In this document: positions 15,001-28,128 of the stretch, piece after piece
Layout of the letters: the number at the start of each line of letters is the position of its first letter
How positions within the stretch are numbered: the stretch's first letter is position 1
Assembly: GCA_016490735.1 (NCBI GenBank)
Contig: JAEMWC010000133.1
Coordinates: 1,241,001-1,305,000, forward strand
Reading direction: 5' to 3'
Origin: Pachyseris speciosa
Taxonomy: Eukaryota; Cnidaria; Anthozoa; Scleractinia; Pachyseridae
DNA length: 64,000 nt
Notes under the pieces: generated by a model
The model's database searches: none
Seen by the model: the letters and a program-made list of their open reading frames with translations, nothing else
What the model was told of the DNA's origin: nothing
Made by a program: the position numbers and the translations under genes

Positions 15001-18000
15001 AAACATTAAGCAAAACATACGTAAAAGCTCAAAAACATTACCCCAACTAACCCCAACCCTAGCATGAGCCAAAATTGCAAATCGGTACAAAAGCTTAGGG
15101 TTAGACAACACTATTGGAATTCCCCATATTTAGGAGATCCCCAAAGCTGAAATCCAACCCAAACATTAAGCAAAACATACGTAAAAGGTCAAAAACATTA
15201 CCCCAACTAACCCCAACCCTAAAATAAGCCAAAATTGCAAATCGGTACAAAAGCTTAGGGTTAGACAACACTATTGGAATTCCCCATATTTAGGAGATCC
15301 CCAAAGCTGAAATCCAACCCAAACATTAAGCAAAACATACGTAAAAGCTCAAAAACATTACCCCAACTAACCCCAACCCTAGCATGAGCCAAAATTGCAA
15401 ATCGGTACAAAAGCTTAGGGTTAGACAACACTATTGGAATTCCCCATATTTAGGAGATCCCCAAAGCTGAAATCCAACCCAAACATTAAGCAAAACATAC
15501 GTAAAAGCTCAAAAACATTACCCCAACTAACCCAACCCTAGCATGAGCCAAAATTGCAAATCGGTACAAAAGCTTAGGGTTAGACAACACTATTGGAATT
15601 CCCCATATTTAGGAGATCCCCAAAGCTGAAATCCAACCAAACATTAAGCAAAACATACGTAAAAGCTCAAAAACATTACCCCAACTAACCCCAACCCTAG
15701 CATGAGCCAAAATTGCAAATCGGTACAAAAGCTTAGGGTTAGACAACACTATTGGAATTCCCCATATTTAGGAGATCCCCAAAGCTGAAATCCAACCCAA
15801 ACATTAAGCAAAACATACGTAAAAGCTCAAAAACATTACCCCAACTAACCCCAACCCTAGCATGAGCCAAATTGCAAATCGGTACAAAAGCTTAGGGTTA
15901 GACAACACTATTGGAATTCCCCATATTTAGGAGATCCCCAAAGCTGAAATCCAACCCAAACATTAAGCAAAACATACGTAAAGCTCAAAAACATTACCCC
16001 AACTAACCCCAACCCTAGCATAAGCCAAAATTGCAAATCGGTACAAAAGCTTAGGGTTAGACAACACTATTGGAATTCCCCATATTTAGAAGATCCCCAA
16101 AGCTGAAATCCAACCCAAACATTAAGAAAAACATACGCAAAGCTCAAAAACATTACCCCAACTAACCCCAACCCTAGCATAAGCCAAATTAAAAATCGGT
16201 ACAAAAGCTTAGGGTTAGACAACACTATTGGAATTCCCCATATTTAGGAGATCCCCAAAGCTGAAATCCAAGCCAAACATTAAGCAAAACATACGAAAAA
16301 GGTCAAAACATTTACCCCAACTAACCCAACCCTAGCATAAGCCAAACTTGCAAATCGGTACAAAAGCTTAGGGTTAGACAACACTATTGGAATTCCCCAT
16401 ATTTAGGAGATCCCCAAAGCTGAAATCCAACCCAAACATTAAGCAAAACATACGTAAAAGCTCAAAAACATTACCCCAACTAACCCCAACCCTAAAATAA
16501 GCCAAACTTGCAAATCGGTACAAAAGCTTAGGGTTAGACAACACTATTGGAATTCCCCATATTTAGGAGATCCCCAAAGCTGAAATCCAACCCAAACATT
16601 AAGCAAAACATACGTAAAAGCTCAAAAACATTACCCCAACTAACCTCAACCCTAGCATGAGCCAAAATTGCAAATCGGTACAAAAGCTTAGGGTTAGACA
16701 ACACTATTGGAATTCCCCATATTTAGGAGATCCCCAAAGCTGAAATCCAACCAAAACATTAAGCAAAACATACGTAAAAGCTCAAAAACATTACCCCAAC
16801 TAACCCCAACCCTAGCATAAGCCAAAATTGCAAATCGGTACAAAAGCTTAGGGTTAGACAACACTATTGGAATTCCCCATATTTAGGAGATCCCCAAAGC
16901 TGAAATCCAACCAAACATTAAGCAAAAACATACGTAAAAGCTCAAAAACATTACCCCAACTAACCCCAACCCTAGCATGAGCCAAAATTGCAAATCGGTA
17001 CAAAAGCTTAGGGTTAGACAACACTATTGGAATTCCCCATATTTAGGAGATCCCCAAAGCTGAAATCCAACCAAACATTAAGCAAAACATACGTAAAAGG
17101 TCAAAAACATTACCCCAACTAACCCCAATTAGACAACACTATTGGAATTCCCCATATTTAGGAGATCCCCAAAGCTGAAATCCAACCCAAACATTAAGCA
17201 AAAACATACGTAAAAGCTCAAAAACATTACCCCAACTAACCCCAACACTAGCAGAGCCAAAATTGCAAATCGGTACAAAAGCTTAGGGTTAGACAACACT
17301 ATTGGAATTCCCCATATTTAGGAGATCCCCAAAGCTGAAATCCAACCCAAACATTAAGCAAAATTTAGGAGATCCCCAAAGCTGAAATCCAAGCAAAACA
17401 TTAAGCAAAACATACGAAAAAGCTCAAAAACATTACCCCAACTAACCCAACCTAAAAAAGCCAAATTGCAAATCGGTACAAAAGCTTAGGGTTAGACAAC
17501 ACTATTGGAATTCCCATATTTAGGAGATCCCCAAAGCTGAAATCCAAGCCAAACATTAAGCAAAACATACGTAAAAGCTCAAAAACATTACCCCAACTAA
17601 CCCAACCCTAGCATGAGCCAAAATTGCAAATCGGTACAAAAGCTTAGGGTTAGACAACACTATTGGAATTCCCCATATTTAGGAGATCCCCAAAGCTGAA
17701 ATCCACCCAAACATTAAGCAAAACATACGTAAAGCTCAAAAACATTACCCCAACTAACCCCAACCCTAGCATAAGCCAAATTGCAAATCGGTACAAAAGC
17801 TTAGGGTTAGACAACACTATTGGAATTCCCCATATTTAGGAGATCCCAAAGCTGAAATCCAACCCAAACATTAAGCAAAACATACGTAAAAGCTCAAAAA
17901 CATTACCCCAACTAACCCCAACCCTAGCATAGCCAAATTGCAAATCGGTACAAAAGCTTAGGGTTAGACAACACTATTGGAATTCCCATATTTAGGAGAT

Positions 18001-21000
18001 CCCCAAAGCTGAAATCCAACCAAACATTAAGCAAAACATACGTAAAAGCTCAAAAACATTACCCCAACTAACCCCACCCTAGCATGAGCCAAAATTGCAA
18101 ATCGGTACAAAAGCTTAGGGTTAGACAACACTATTGGAATTCCCCATATTTAGGAGATCCCCAAAGCTGAAATCCAACCCAAACATTAAGCAAAACATAC
18201 GTAAAAGCTCAAAAACATTACCCCAACTAACCCCAACCCTAGCATGAGCCAAAATTGCAAATCGGTACAAAAGCTTAGGGTTAGACAACACTATTGGAAT
18301 TCCCCATATTTAGGAGATCCCCAAAGCTGAAATCCAAGCAAAACATTAAGCAAAACATACGAAAAAGCTCAAAACATTACCCCAACTAACCCCAACCCTA
18401 GCATAAGCCAAAATTGCAAATCGGTACAAAAGCTTAGGGTTAGACAACACTATTGGAATTCCCCATATTTAGGAGATCCCAAAGCTGAAATCCAACCCAA
18501 ACATTAAGCAAAACATACGAAAAAGGTCAAAACATTACCCCAACTAACCCCAACACTAAAAAAAGCTAAACTTGCAAATCGGTACAAAAGCTTAGGGTTA
18601 GACAACACTATTGGAATTCCCCATATTTAGGAGATCCCCAAAGCTGAAATCCAACCCAAACATTAAGCAAAACATACGTAAAAGCTCAAAAACATTACCC
18701 CAACTAACCCAACCCTAGCATGAGCCAAAATTGCAAATCGGTACAAAAGCTTAGGGTTAGACAACACTATTGGAATTCCCCATATTTAGGAGATCCCCAA
18801 AGCTGAAATCCAACCCAAACATTAAGCAAAACATACGCAAAGCTCAAAAACATTACCCAACTAACCCCAACCCTAGCATGAGCAAAATTGCAAATCGGTA
18901 CAAAAGCTTAGGGTTAGACAACACTATTGGAATTCCCCATATTTAGAAGATCCCCAAAGCTGAAATCCAACCAAACATTAAGAAAAACATACGCAAAAGG
19001 TCAAAATATTACCCCAACTAACCCCAACCCTAGCATAAGCCAAATTAAAAATCGGTACAAAAGCTTAGGGTTAGACAACACTATTGGAATTGCCCATATT
19101 TAGGAGATCCCCAAAGCTGAAATCCAAGCAAAACATTAAGCAAAACATACGAAAAAGGTCAAAAACATTACCCCAACTAACCCCAACCCTAAAATAAGCT
19201 AACTTGCAAATCAGTACAAAAGCTTAGGGTTAGACAACACTATTGGAATTCCCATATTTAGGAGATCCCCAAAGCTGAAATCCAACCAAACATTAAGCAA
19301 AACATACGTAAAAGCTCAAAACATTACCCCAACTAACCCCAACCCTAGCATGAAGCCAAAATTGCAAATCGGTACAAAAGCTTAGGGTTAGACAACACTA
19401 TTGGAATTCCCCATATTTAGGAGATCCCCAAAGCTGAAATCCAACCCAAACATTAAGCAAAACATACGTAAAAGCTCAAAAACATTACCCCAACTAACCA
19501 ACCCTAGCATGAGCCAAAATTGCAAATCGGTACAAAAGCTTAGGGTTAGACAACACTATTGGAATTCCCATATTTAGGAGATCCCCAAAGCTGAAATCCA
19601 ACCAAACATTAAGCAAAACATACGTAAAAGCTCAAAAACATTACCCCAACTAACCCAACCCTAGCATGAGCCAAAATTTCAAATCGGTACAAAAGCTTAG
19701 GGTTAGACAACACTATTGGAATTCCCCATATTTAGAAGATCCCCAAAGCTGAAATCCAACCAAACATTAAGAAAACATACGCAAAAGGTCAAAAATATTA
19801 CCCAACTAACCCAACCCTAGCATAAGCCAAAATTAAAAATCGATACAAAAGCTTAGGGTTAGACAACACTTATTGGAATTGCCATATTTAGGAGATCCCC
19901 AAAGCTGAAATCCAAGCAAAACATTAAGCAAAACATACGAAAAGGTCAAAAACATTACCCCAACTAACCCCAACCCTAAAATAAGCCAAAATTGCAAATC
20001 GGTACAAAAGCTTAGGGTTAGACAACACTATTGGAATTCCCATATTTAGGAGATCCCCAAAGCTGAAATCCAACCCAAACATTAAGCAAAACATACGTAA
20101 AAGCTCAAAACATTACCCCAACTAACCCCAACCTAGCATGAGCCAAAATTGCAAATCGGTACAAAAGCTTAGGGTTAGACAACACTATTGGAATTCCCCA
20201 TATTTAGGAGATCCCAAAGCTGAAATCCAACCAAACATTAAGCAAAAACATACGTAAAAGCTCAAAAACATTACCCCAACTAACCTCAACCTAGCATAAG
20301 CCAAAATTGCAAATCGGTACAAAAGCTTAGGGTTAGACAACACTATTGGAATTCCCATATTTAGGAGATCCCCAAAGCTGAAATCCAACCCAAACATTAA
20401 GCAAAACATACGTAAAAGCTCAAAAACATTAAGCAAAACATACGTAAAAGCTCAAAAACATTACCCCAACTAACCTCAACCCTAGCATGAGCCAAAATTG
20501 CAAATCGGTACAAAAGCTTAGGTTAGACAACACTATTGGAATTCCCCATATTTAGGAGATCCCCAAAGCTGAAATCCAACCCAAACATTAAGCAAAACAT
20601 ACGTAAAAGCTCAAAAACATTACCCCAACTAACCCAACCCTAGCATGAGCCAAAATTGCAAATCGGTACAAAGCTTAGGGTTAGACAACACTATTGGAAT
20701 TCCCATATTTAGGAGATCCCCAAAGCTGAAATCCAAGCCAAACATTAAGCAAAACATACGAAAAGCTCAAAAACATTACCCCAACTAACCCCAACCTAGC
20801 ATAAGCCAAAATTGCAAATCGGTACAAAAGCTTAGGGTTAGACAACACTATTGGAATTCCCCATATTTAGGAGATCCCCAAAGCTGAAATCCACCCAAAC
20901 ATTAAGCAAAACATACGTAAAAGCTCAAAAACATTACCCCAACTAACCCCAACCCTAGCATGAGCCAAAATTTCAAATCGTTACAAAAGCTTAGGGTTAG

Positions 21001-24000
21001 ACAACACTATTGGAATTCCCCATATTTAGAAGATCCCAAAGCTGAAATCCAACAAACATTAAGCAAAAACATACGCAAAAGGTCAAAATATTACCCCAAC
21101 TAACCCCACCCTAGCATAAGCCAAAATTAAAAATCGATACAAAAGCTTAGGGTTAGACAACACTATTGGAATTGCCCATATTTAGGAGATCCCCAAAGCT
21201 GAAATCCAACCAAAACATTAAGCAAAACATACGAAAAATCAAAAACATTACCCCAACTAACCCCAACCCTAAAATAAGCCAAACTTGCAAATCGGTACAA
21301 AAGCTTAGGGTTAGACAACACTATTGGAATTCCCCATATTTAGGAGATCCCAAAGCTGAAATCCAACCCAACATTAAGCAAAACATACGTAAAGCTCAAA
21401 ACATCCCCAACTAACCCAACCCTAGCATGAGCCAAAATTGCAAATCGGTACAAAAGCTTAGGGTTAGACAACACTATTGGAATTCCCCATATTTAGGAGA
21501 TCCCCAAAGCTGAAATCCAACCCAAACATTAAGCAAAACATACGTAAAGCTCAAAAACATTACCCAACTAACCCAACCCTAGCATGAGCCAAAATTGCAA
21601 ATCGGTACAAAAGCTTAGGGTTAGACAACACTATTGGAATTCCCCATATTTAGGAGATCCCCAAAGCTGAAATCCAACCCAAACATTAAGCAAAACATAC
21701 GTAAAAGCTCAAAAACCCCAACTAACCCCAACCCTAAAATAAGCTAAACTTGCAAATCGGTACAAAAGCTTAGGGTTAGAAAACATATTGGAATTCCCAT
21801 ATTTAGGAGATCCCCAAAGCTGAAATCCAACCCAAACATTAAGCAAAACATACGTAAAAGCTCAAAAACATTACCCCAACTAACCCCAACCCTAGCATGA
21901 GCCAAAATTGCAAATCGGTACAAAAGCTTAGGGTTAGACAACACTATTGGAATTCCCCATATTTAGGAGATCCCCAAAGCTGAAATCCAACCAAACATTA
22001 AGCAAAACATACGTAAAAGCTCAAAAACATTACCCAACAACCTCAACCCTAGCATGAGCCAAAATGCAAATCGGTACAAAAGCTTAGGGTTAGACAACAC
22101 TATTGGAATTCCCATATTTAGGAGATCCCCAAAGCTGAAATCCAACCCAAACATTAAGCAAAACATACGTAAAAGCTCAAAAACATTACCCCAACTAACC
22201 CCAACCCTAGCATGAGCCAAAATTGCAAATCGGTACAAAAGCTTAGGGTTAGACAACACTATTGGAATTCCCCATATTTAGGAGATCCCCAAAGCTGAAA
22301 TCCAACCCAAACATTAAGCAAAACATACGTAAAAGCTCAAAAAACATTACCCCAACTAACCCCAACCCTAGCATAAGCCAAAATTGCAAATCGGTACAAA
22401 AGCTTAGGGTTAGACAACACTATTGGAATTCCCCATATTTAGAAGATCCCCAAAGCTGAAATCCAAGCCAAACATTAAGAAAAACATACGCAAAAGGTCA
22501 AAAACATTACCCCAACTAACCCCAACCCTAGCATAAGCCAAAATTAAAAATCGATACTTAACTTGGAATTGCCCATATTTAGGAGATCCCCAAAGCTGAA
22601 ATGCAACCAAAACATACGAAAAAGGTCAAAAACATTACCCCAACTAACCCCAACCCTAAATAAGCTAAAACTTGCAAATCGGTACAAAAGCTTAGGGTTA
22701 GAAAACTATATTGGAATTTCCCATATTTAGGAGATCCCCAAAGCTGAAATCCAAGCCAAACATTAAGCAAAACATACGCTAAAGGTCAAAACCCTACTTG
22801 AGCCAAAATTGCAAATCGGTACAAAAGCTTAGGGTTAGACAACACTATTGGAATTCCCATATTTAGGAGATCCCCAAAGCTGAAATCCAACCCAAACATT
22901 AAGCAAAACATACGTAAAGCTCAAAAACATTACCCCAACTAACCCCAACCCTAGCATGAGCCAAAATTTCAAATCGGTACAAAAGCTTAGGGTTAGACAA
23001 CACTATTGGAATTCCCCATATTTAGAAGATCCCCAAAGCTGAAATCCAACCCAAACATTAAGAAAAACATACGCAAAAGGCTCAAAAACATTACCCCAAC
23101 TAACCCCAACCCTAGCATAAGCCAAAATTGAAAATCGGTACAAAAGCTTAGGGTTAGACAACACTAACTGGAATTCCCCATATTTAGGAGATCCCCAAAG
23201 CTGAAATCCAAGCAAAACATTAAGCAAAACATACGTAAAAGCTCAAAAACATTACCCCAACTAACCCCAACCCTAGCATAAGCCAAAATTGCAAATCGGT
23301 ACAAAAGCTTAGGGTTAGACAACACTATTGGAATTCCCCATATTTAGACGCAAAAGGTTCAAAAATATTACCCCAACTAACCCCAACCCTAGCATAAGCC
23401 AAAATAGGAGATCCCCAAAGCTGAAATCCAACCCAAACATTAAGCAAAACATACGTAAAAGCTCAAAACATTACCCCAACTAACCCCAACCTAGCATGAG
23501 CCAAAATTGGCAAATCGGTACAAAAGCTTAGGGTTAGACAACACTATTGGAATTCCCCATATTTAGGAGATCCCCAAAGCTGAAATCCAACCCAAACATT
23601 AAGCAAAACATACGTAAAAGCTCAAAAACATTACCCCAACAAACCTCAACCCTAGCATGAGCCAAAATTGCAAATCGGTACAAAAGCTTAGGGTTAGACA
23701 ACACTATTGGAATTCCCCATATTTAGGAGATCCCCAAAGCTGAAATCCAACCCAAACATTAAGCAAAACATACGTAAAAGCTCAAAAACATTACCCCAAC
23801 TAACCCCAACCCTAGCATGAGCCAAAATTGCAAATCGGTACAAAAGCTTAGGGTTAGACAACACTATTGGAATTCCCATATTTAGGAGATCCCCAAAGCT
23901 GAAATCCAACCCAAACATTAAGCAAAACATACGTCAAAGCTCAAAAACATTACCCCAACTAACCCCCAACCTAGCATGAGCCAAAATTGCAAATCGGTAC

Positions 24001-27000
24001 AAAAGCTTAGGGTTAGACAACACTATTGGAATTCCCCATATTTAGGAGATCCCAAAGCTGAAATCCAACCCAAACATTAAGCAAAACATACGTAAAAGCT
24101 CAAAAACATTACCCCAACTAACCCCAACCCTAGCATAAGCCAAAATTGCAAATCGGTACAAAAGCTTAGGGTTAGACAACACTATTGGAATTCCCCATAT
24201 TTAGGAGATCCCCAAAGCTGAAATCCAAGCCAAACATTAAGCAAAACATACGCAAAAGGTCAAAAACATTACCCCAACTAACCCCAACCCTAGCATAAGC
24301 CAAAAATTAAAAAATCGGATACTTAACTATTGGAATTCCCCATATTTAGGAGATCCCCAAAGCTGAAATGCAACAAAAACATACGAAAAAGGTCAAAAAC
24401 ATTACCCCAACTAACCCAACCCTAGCATAAGCCAAAATTGCAAATCGGTACAAAAGCTTAGGGTTAGACAACACTATTGGAATTCCCCATATTTAGGAGA
24501 TCCCCAAAGCTGAAATCCAAGCCAAACATTAAGCAAAACATACGCTAAGGTCAACCCTAGCTTGAGCCAAATTGCAAATCGGTACAAAAGCTTAGGGTTA
24601 GACAAACACTATTGAATTCCCCATATTTAGGAGATCCCCAAAGCTGAAATCCAACCCAAACATTAAGCAAAACATACGTAAAAGCTCAAAAACATTACCC
24701 CAACTAACCCCAACCATAGCATGAGCCAAACTTTCAAATCGGTACAAAAGCTTAGGGTTAGACAACACTATTGGAATTCCCCATATTTAGAAGATCCCCA
24801 AAGCTGAAATCCAACCCAAACATTAAGAAAAACATACGCAAAAGGTCAAAAACATTACCCCAACTAACCCCAACCCTAGCATAAGCCAAAATTTAAAATC
24901 GATACAAAAGCTTAGGGTTAGACAACACTAACTGGAATTGCCCATATTTAGGAGATCCCCAAAGCTGAAATCCAAGCAAAACATTAAGCAAAACATACGT
25001 AAAAGCTAGCATAAGCCAAAATTACAAATCGGTACAAAAGCTTAGGGTTAGACAACCACTATTGGAATTCCCCACATTTAGAAGATCCCCAAAGCTGAAA
25101 TCCAAGCCAAACATTAAGAAAAACATACGCAAAAGGTCAAAAATATTACCCCAACTAACCCCAACCTAGCATAAGCCAAAATTAAAAAATCGATACTTAA
25201 CTGGAATTGCCCATATTTAGGAGATCCCCAAAGCTGAAATGCAACCAAAACATACGAAAAAGGTCAAAAACATTACCCCAACTAACCCCAACCCTAAAAT
25301 AAGCTAAACTTGCAAAATCGTACTAAAAAAGCTTAGGGTTAGGAAAACTATATTGGAATTTCCCAATATTTAGGATATCCCCCAAAGCTGAAGTCCAAGC
25401 AAACATTAAGCAAAAACATTACGCTAAAGGTCAACCCTAGCTTGAGCCAAAAATGCAAATCGTACAAAAGCTTAGGGTTAGACAACACTATTGGATTCCC
25501 CATATTTAGGAGATCCCCAAAGCTGAAATCCAACCCAAACATTAAGCAAAACATACGTAAAAGCTCAAAAACATTACCCCAACTAACCCCAACCATAGCA
25601 TGAGCCAAAATTTCAAATCGGTTTACAAAAGCTTAGGTTAGACAACACTATTGGAATCCCCATATTTAGAAGATCCCCAAAGTTGAAATCCAACCCAAAC
25701 ATAAGAAAAACATACGCAAAAGGTCAAAAATATTACCCCAACTAACCCCAACCCTAGCATAAGCCAAAATTAAAAAAATCGATACACAAGCTTAGGGTTA
25801 GAGAACACTTAACGGAATTGCCCATATTTAGGAGATCCCCAAAGCTGAAATCCAAGCAAAAACATTAAGCAAAAACATAACGAAAAGGTGAAAAATATTA
25901 CCCCAACTAACCCCAACCGTAAAATAACCTAAACTTGCAAATCGTACAAAAGCTTAGGGTTAGAAAACACTATTTGAATTTCCCATATTTAGGATATCCC
26001 CAAAGCTGAAATCCAAGCAAAACATTAAGCAAAACATACGAAAAAGGTCAAAAACATTACCCCAACTAACCCCAAACACTAAAATAAGCTAAACTTGCAA
26101 ATCGCTACAAAAGCTTAGGTTAGACAACACTATTGGAATTCCTTATATTTAGGAAGATCCCCAAAGCTGAAATGCAACCCAAACATTAAGCAAAACATAC
26201 GTAAAAGCTCAAAAACATTACCCCAACTAACCTCAACCGTAGCATGAGCCAAAATTGCAAATCGGGTACAAAAGCTTAGGGTTAGACAACACTATTGGAA
26301 TTCCTAATATTTAGGAGATCCCCAAAGCTGAAATCCAAGGCAAACATTAAGCAAAGCATACGCTTAACATCAAAAAAACATTACACCAACTAACCCCAAC
26401 CCGAAAATAAGCCAAAATTTCAAATTCGGTACAAAAGCTTAGGGTTAGACAACACTATTGGAATTCCCCATATTTAGAAGATCCTTAAAGTTTTGAAATC
26501 CAAGCCAAACATTAAGAAAAACATACGTAAAAGGTCAAAAATATTACCCCAACTAACCCCAACCCTAGCATAAGCCAAAATTAAAAATCGATACAAAAGC
26601 TTTAGAGTTAGACAACACTTAACTGGAATTGCCCATATTTAGGAGATCCCCAAAGCTGAAATCCAAGCAAACATTAAGCAAAACATACGAAAAAGGTCAA
26701 AAAATATTACCCCAACTAACCCCAACCCTTAAAATAACCTAAACTTGCAAATCGGTACAAAAGCTTAGGGTTAGACAACACTATTGGAATCCCCATATTT
26801 AGAAGATCCCCAAAGTTGAAATCCAACCCAACATTAAGCAAAACATACGCTAAAGGTCAAAAACATTACCCCAACTAACCTCAACCCGAACATAAGCCAA
26901 AATTGCAAATCGGTAACAAAGCTTAGGGTTAGACAACACTATTGGAATTCCCATAGTTAGGAGATCCCCAAAGCTGAAATCCAACCCAAACATTAAGCAA

Positions 27001-27175
27001 AACATACGTAAAAGCTCAAAAACATTACCCCAACTAACCCCAACCCTAGCATTAGCCAAAATTGCAAATCGGTACAAAAGCTTAGGGTTAGACAACACTA
27101 TTGGAATTCCCCATATTTAGGAGATCCCCAAAGCTGAAATCCAAGCCAAACATTAAGCAAAGCATACGCTTAACA
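1..27175. repeat. 160-bp satellite DNA array, left block
   Basis: Head-to-tail tandem array, about 170 monomers. The usual monomer is 160 bp (for example the interval between matching points at 15,121 and 15,281), with many copies at 155-160 bp because of one-base deletions. Landmarks in each unit are an EcoRI-type GGAATTCC, ATTTAGGAGATCCCCAAAGC, ACTAACCCCAACCCTAGC and AAGCTTAGGGTTAG. Most units are one subtype (CATGAGCC plus ATTGCAAATCGG). Two minority subtypes, one with AAAATTAAAAATCGATAC and one with AAAATAAGCTAAACTTGC, become common after about 21 kb. Short, fused or partly duplicated units occur near 6,196, 7,100, 9,760, 10,510, 10,715, 12,690, 17,128, 17,365, 20,425 and 23,345. No gene is supported inside it. 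Confidence 0.98.
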
Positions 27176-27235
27176 CAAAAAAAAAAAACGTTACAAACAA
27201 TCTAGAGCAGGAGTGTAGAAAGCTTAAACAAAAGA

Positions 27236-27794
27236 TGTCCAAGAAGATAAGGCGAAAATGGAAGAGATAATAACAAAGAACGAGGAGGAGCTGAAGATAC
27301 TCCGTTTACCACTTCTGGATTACGAAGTGTATCAGCGCCGAGAAAACTTACGTTTCTATGGCATCCGTGAGGATAGAGAGGAGGATACAAGAAGTCTTGT
27401 ATAACGTTTTGGAGAATGATCTAGGAATCCCAATGCTCGTAAAATAGAAATCCAACGTGTCCATAGGACTGGCAGAAGACCAAACAACGGTAAACCCAGA
27501 GGTATCATCGCACGTTTTCTCCGCTACTCAGATCGGGAGGATATTTTCGCCCGCCGTTCCGCTCTTAGCAGAGAGAGTGACTTTGGCATTGGCCCAGATC
27601 TCCCGAAACAAGTTGTTGACATGAGGAAAAAACTCATCCCTAAAATGATCGAGGCGAGGAAGAGAGGCAAGAGGGCAGCTTTCAGTAGGTCACAACCTTA
27701 TATTTATTTGTTGACGGTGAAAAATTTTCTTGAAGCTGTACATATCACGCACAAGCATAATTTAAAAAAACCCTGTGGCATCCAGGTAAAGTGA
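27236..27794 (+). pseudogene. LINE ORF1 remnant (L1 ORF1p-like RNA-binding protein)
   Basis: Three frames join into one protein with the features of L1 ORF1p (Transposase_22 family). It has a short acidic/basic helical stretch (KMEEIITKNEEELKILR), then RRENLRFYGIREDREED, which matches the start of the RRM-like domain. Next come IEIQRVHRTGRRPNNGKPR and a C-terminal domain with IIARFLRYSDREDIFARR and RKKLIPKMIEARKRGKRA. Family role: trimeric nucleic-acid-binding chaperone that packages the element RNA. Frameshifts occur near 27,400 and 27,435. The ORF ends at TGA 27,792-27,794, before the ORF2 endonuclease. No credible initiation codon survives, so this is a relic. Confidence 0.85.
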
Positions 27795-28128
27795 CAATGC
27801 TCATTTTAAGAAGAAAAGGTTCCTTTGATTTCCTAAATATTGCGTTGTTGGATAAAAACAGTTTATTAGTTGTTGTTATGAATTTAAAAGAAACATTGGG
27901 GCTCTTCAGGTGGACTATGCAAATAAGGAGTACTCTCGAGACGACCCAATACGACGTAGCGCTAATCAGTCTTTTATCACTGGCTACGTTTAAATCTTTT
28001 GTTTCTATGTTTGATGTGATGAGTGTTTTAATGTTAGTGATTTTGCTTATTGTTTCGGGATGTACAAATACCCATGGGAGTACCAGCTGCTGCTCTATTG
28101 GTTTCTGTTTTCACCTTTACAATATCAA

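Noticed and set aside
21166..22459. Plus-strand open frames in the satellite (PIFRRSPKLKSN-type peptides)
   Set aside because: Same explanation: low-complexity translation of the monomer.
1..26000. Dozens of minus-strand open frames in the satellite with the repeated peptide LLYRFAILAHARVGVSWG and similar
   Set aside because: They are the same monomer read in frames that happen to be open. A 160-bp unit shifts frame each copy (160 = 3 x 53 + 1), so long frames appear only where a one-base deletion makes a 159-bp unit. No start context or selection pattern suggests a real repeat protein.
27202..27390. Minus-strand frame over the LINE ORF1 region
   Set aside because: Antisense shadow of the ORF1 remnant, whose plus-strand protein matches the L1 ORF1 pattern.
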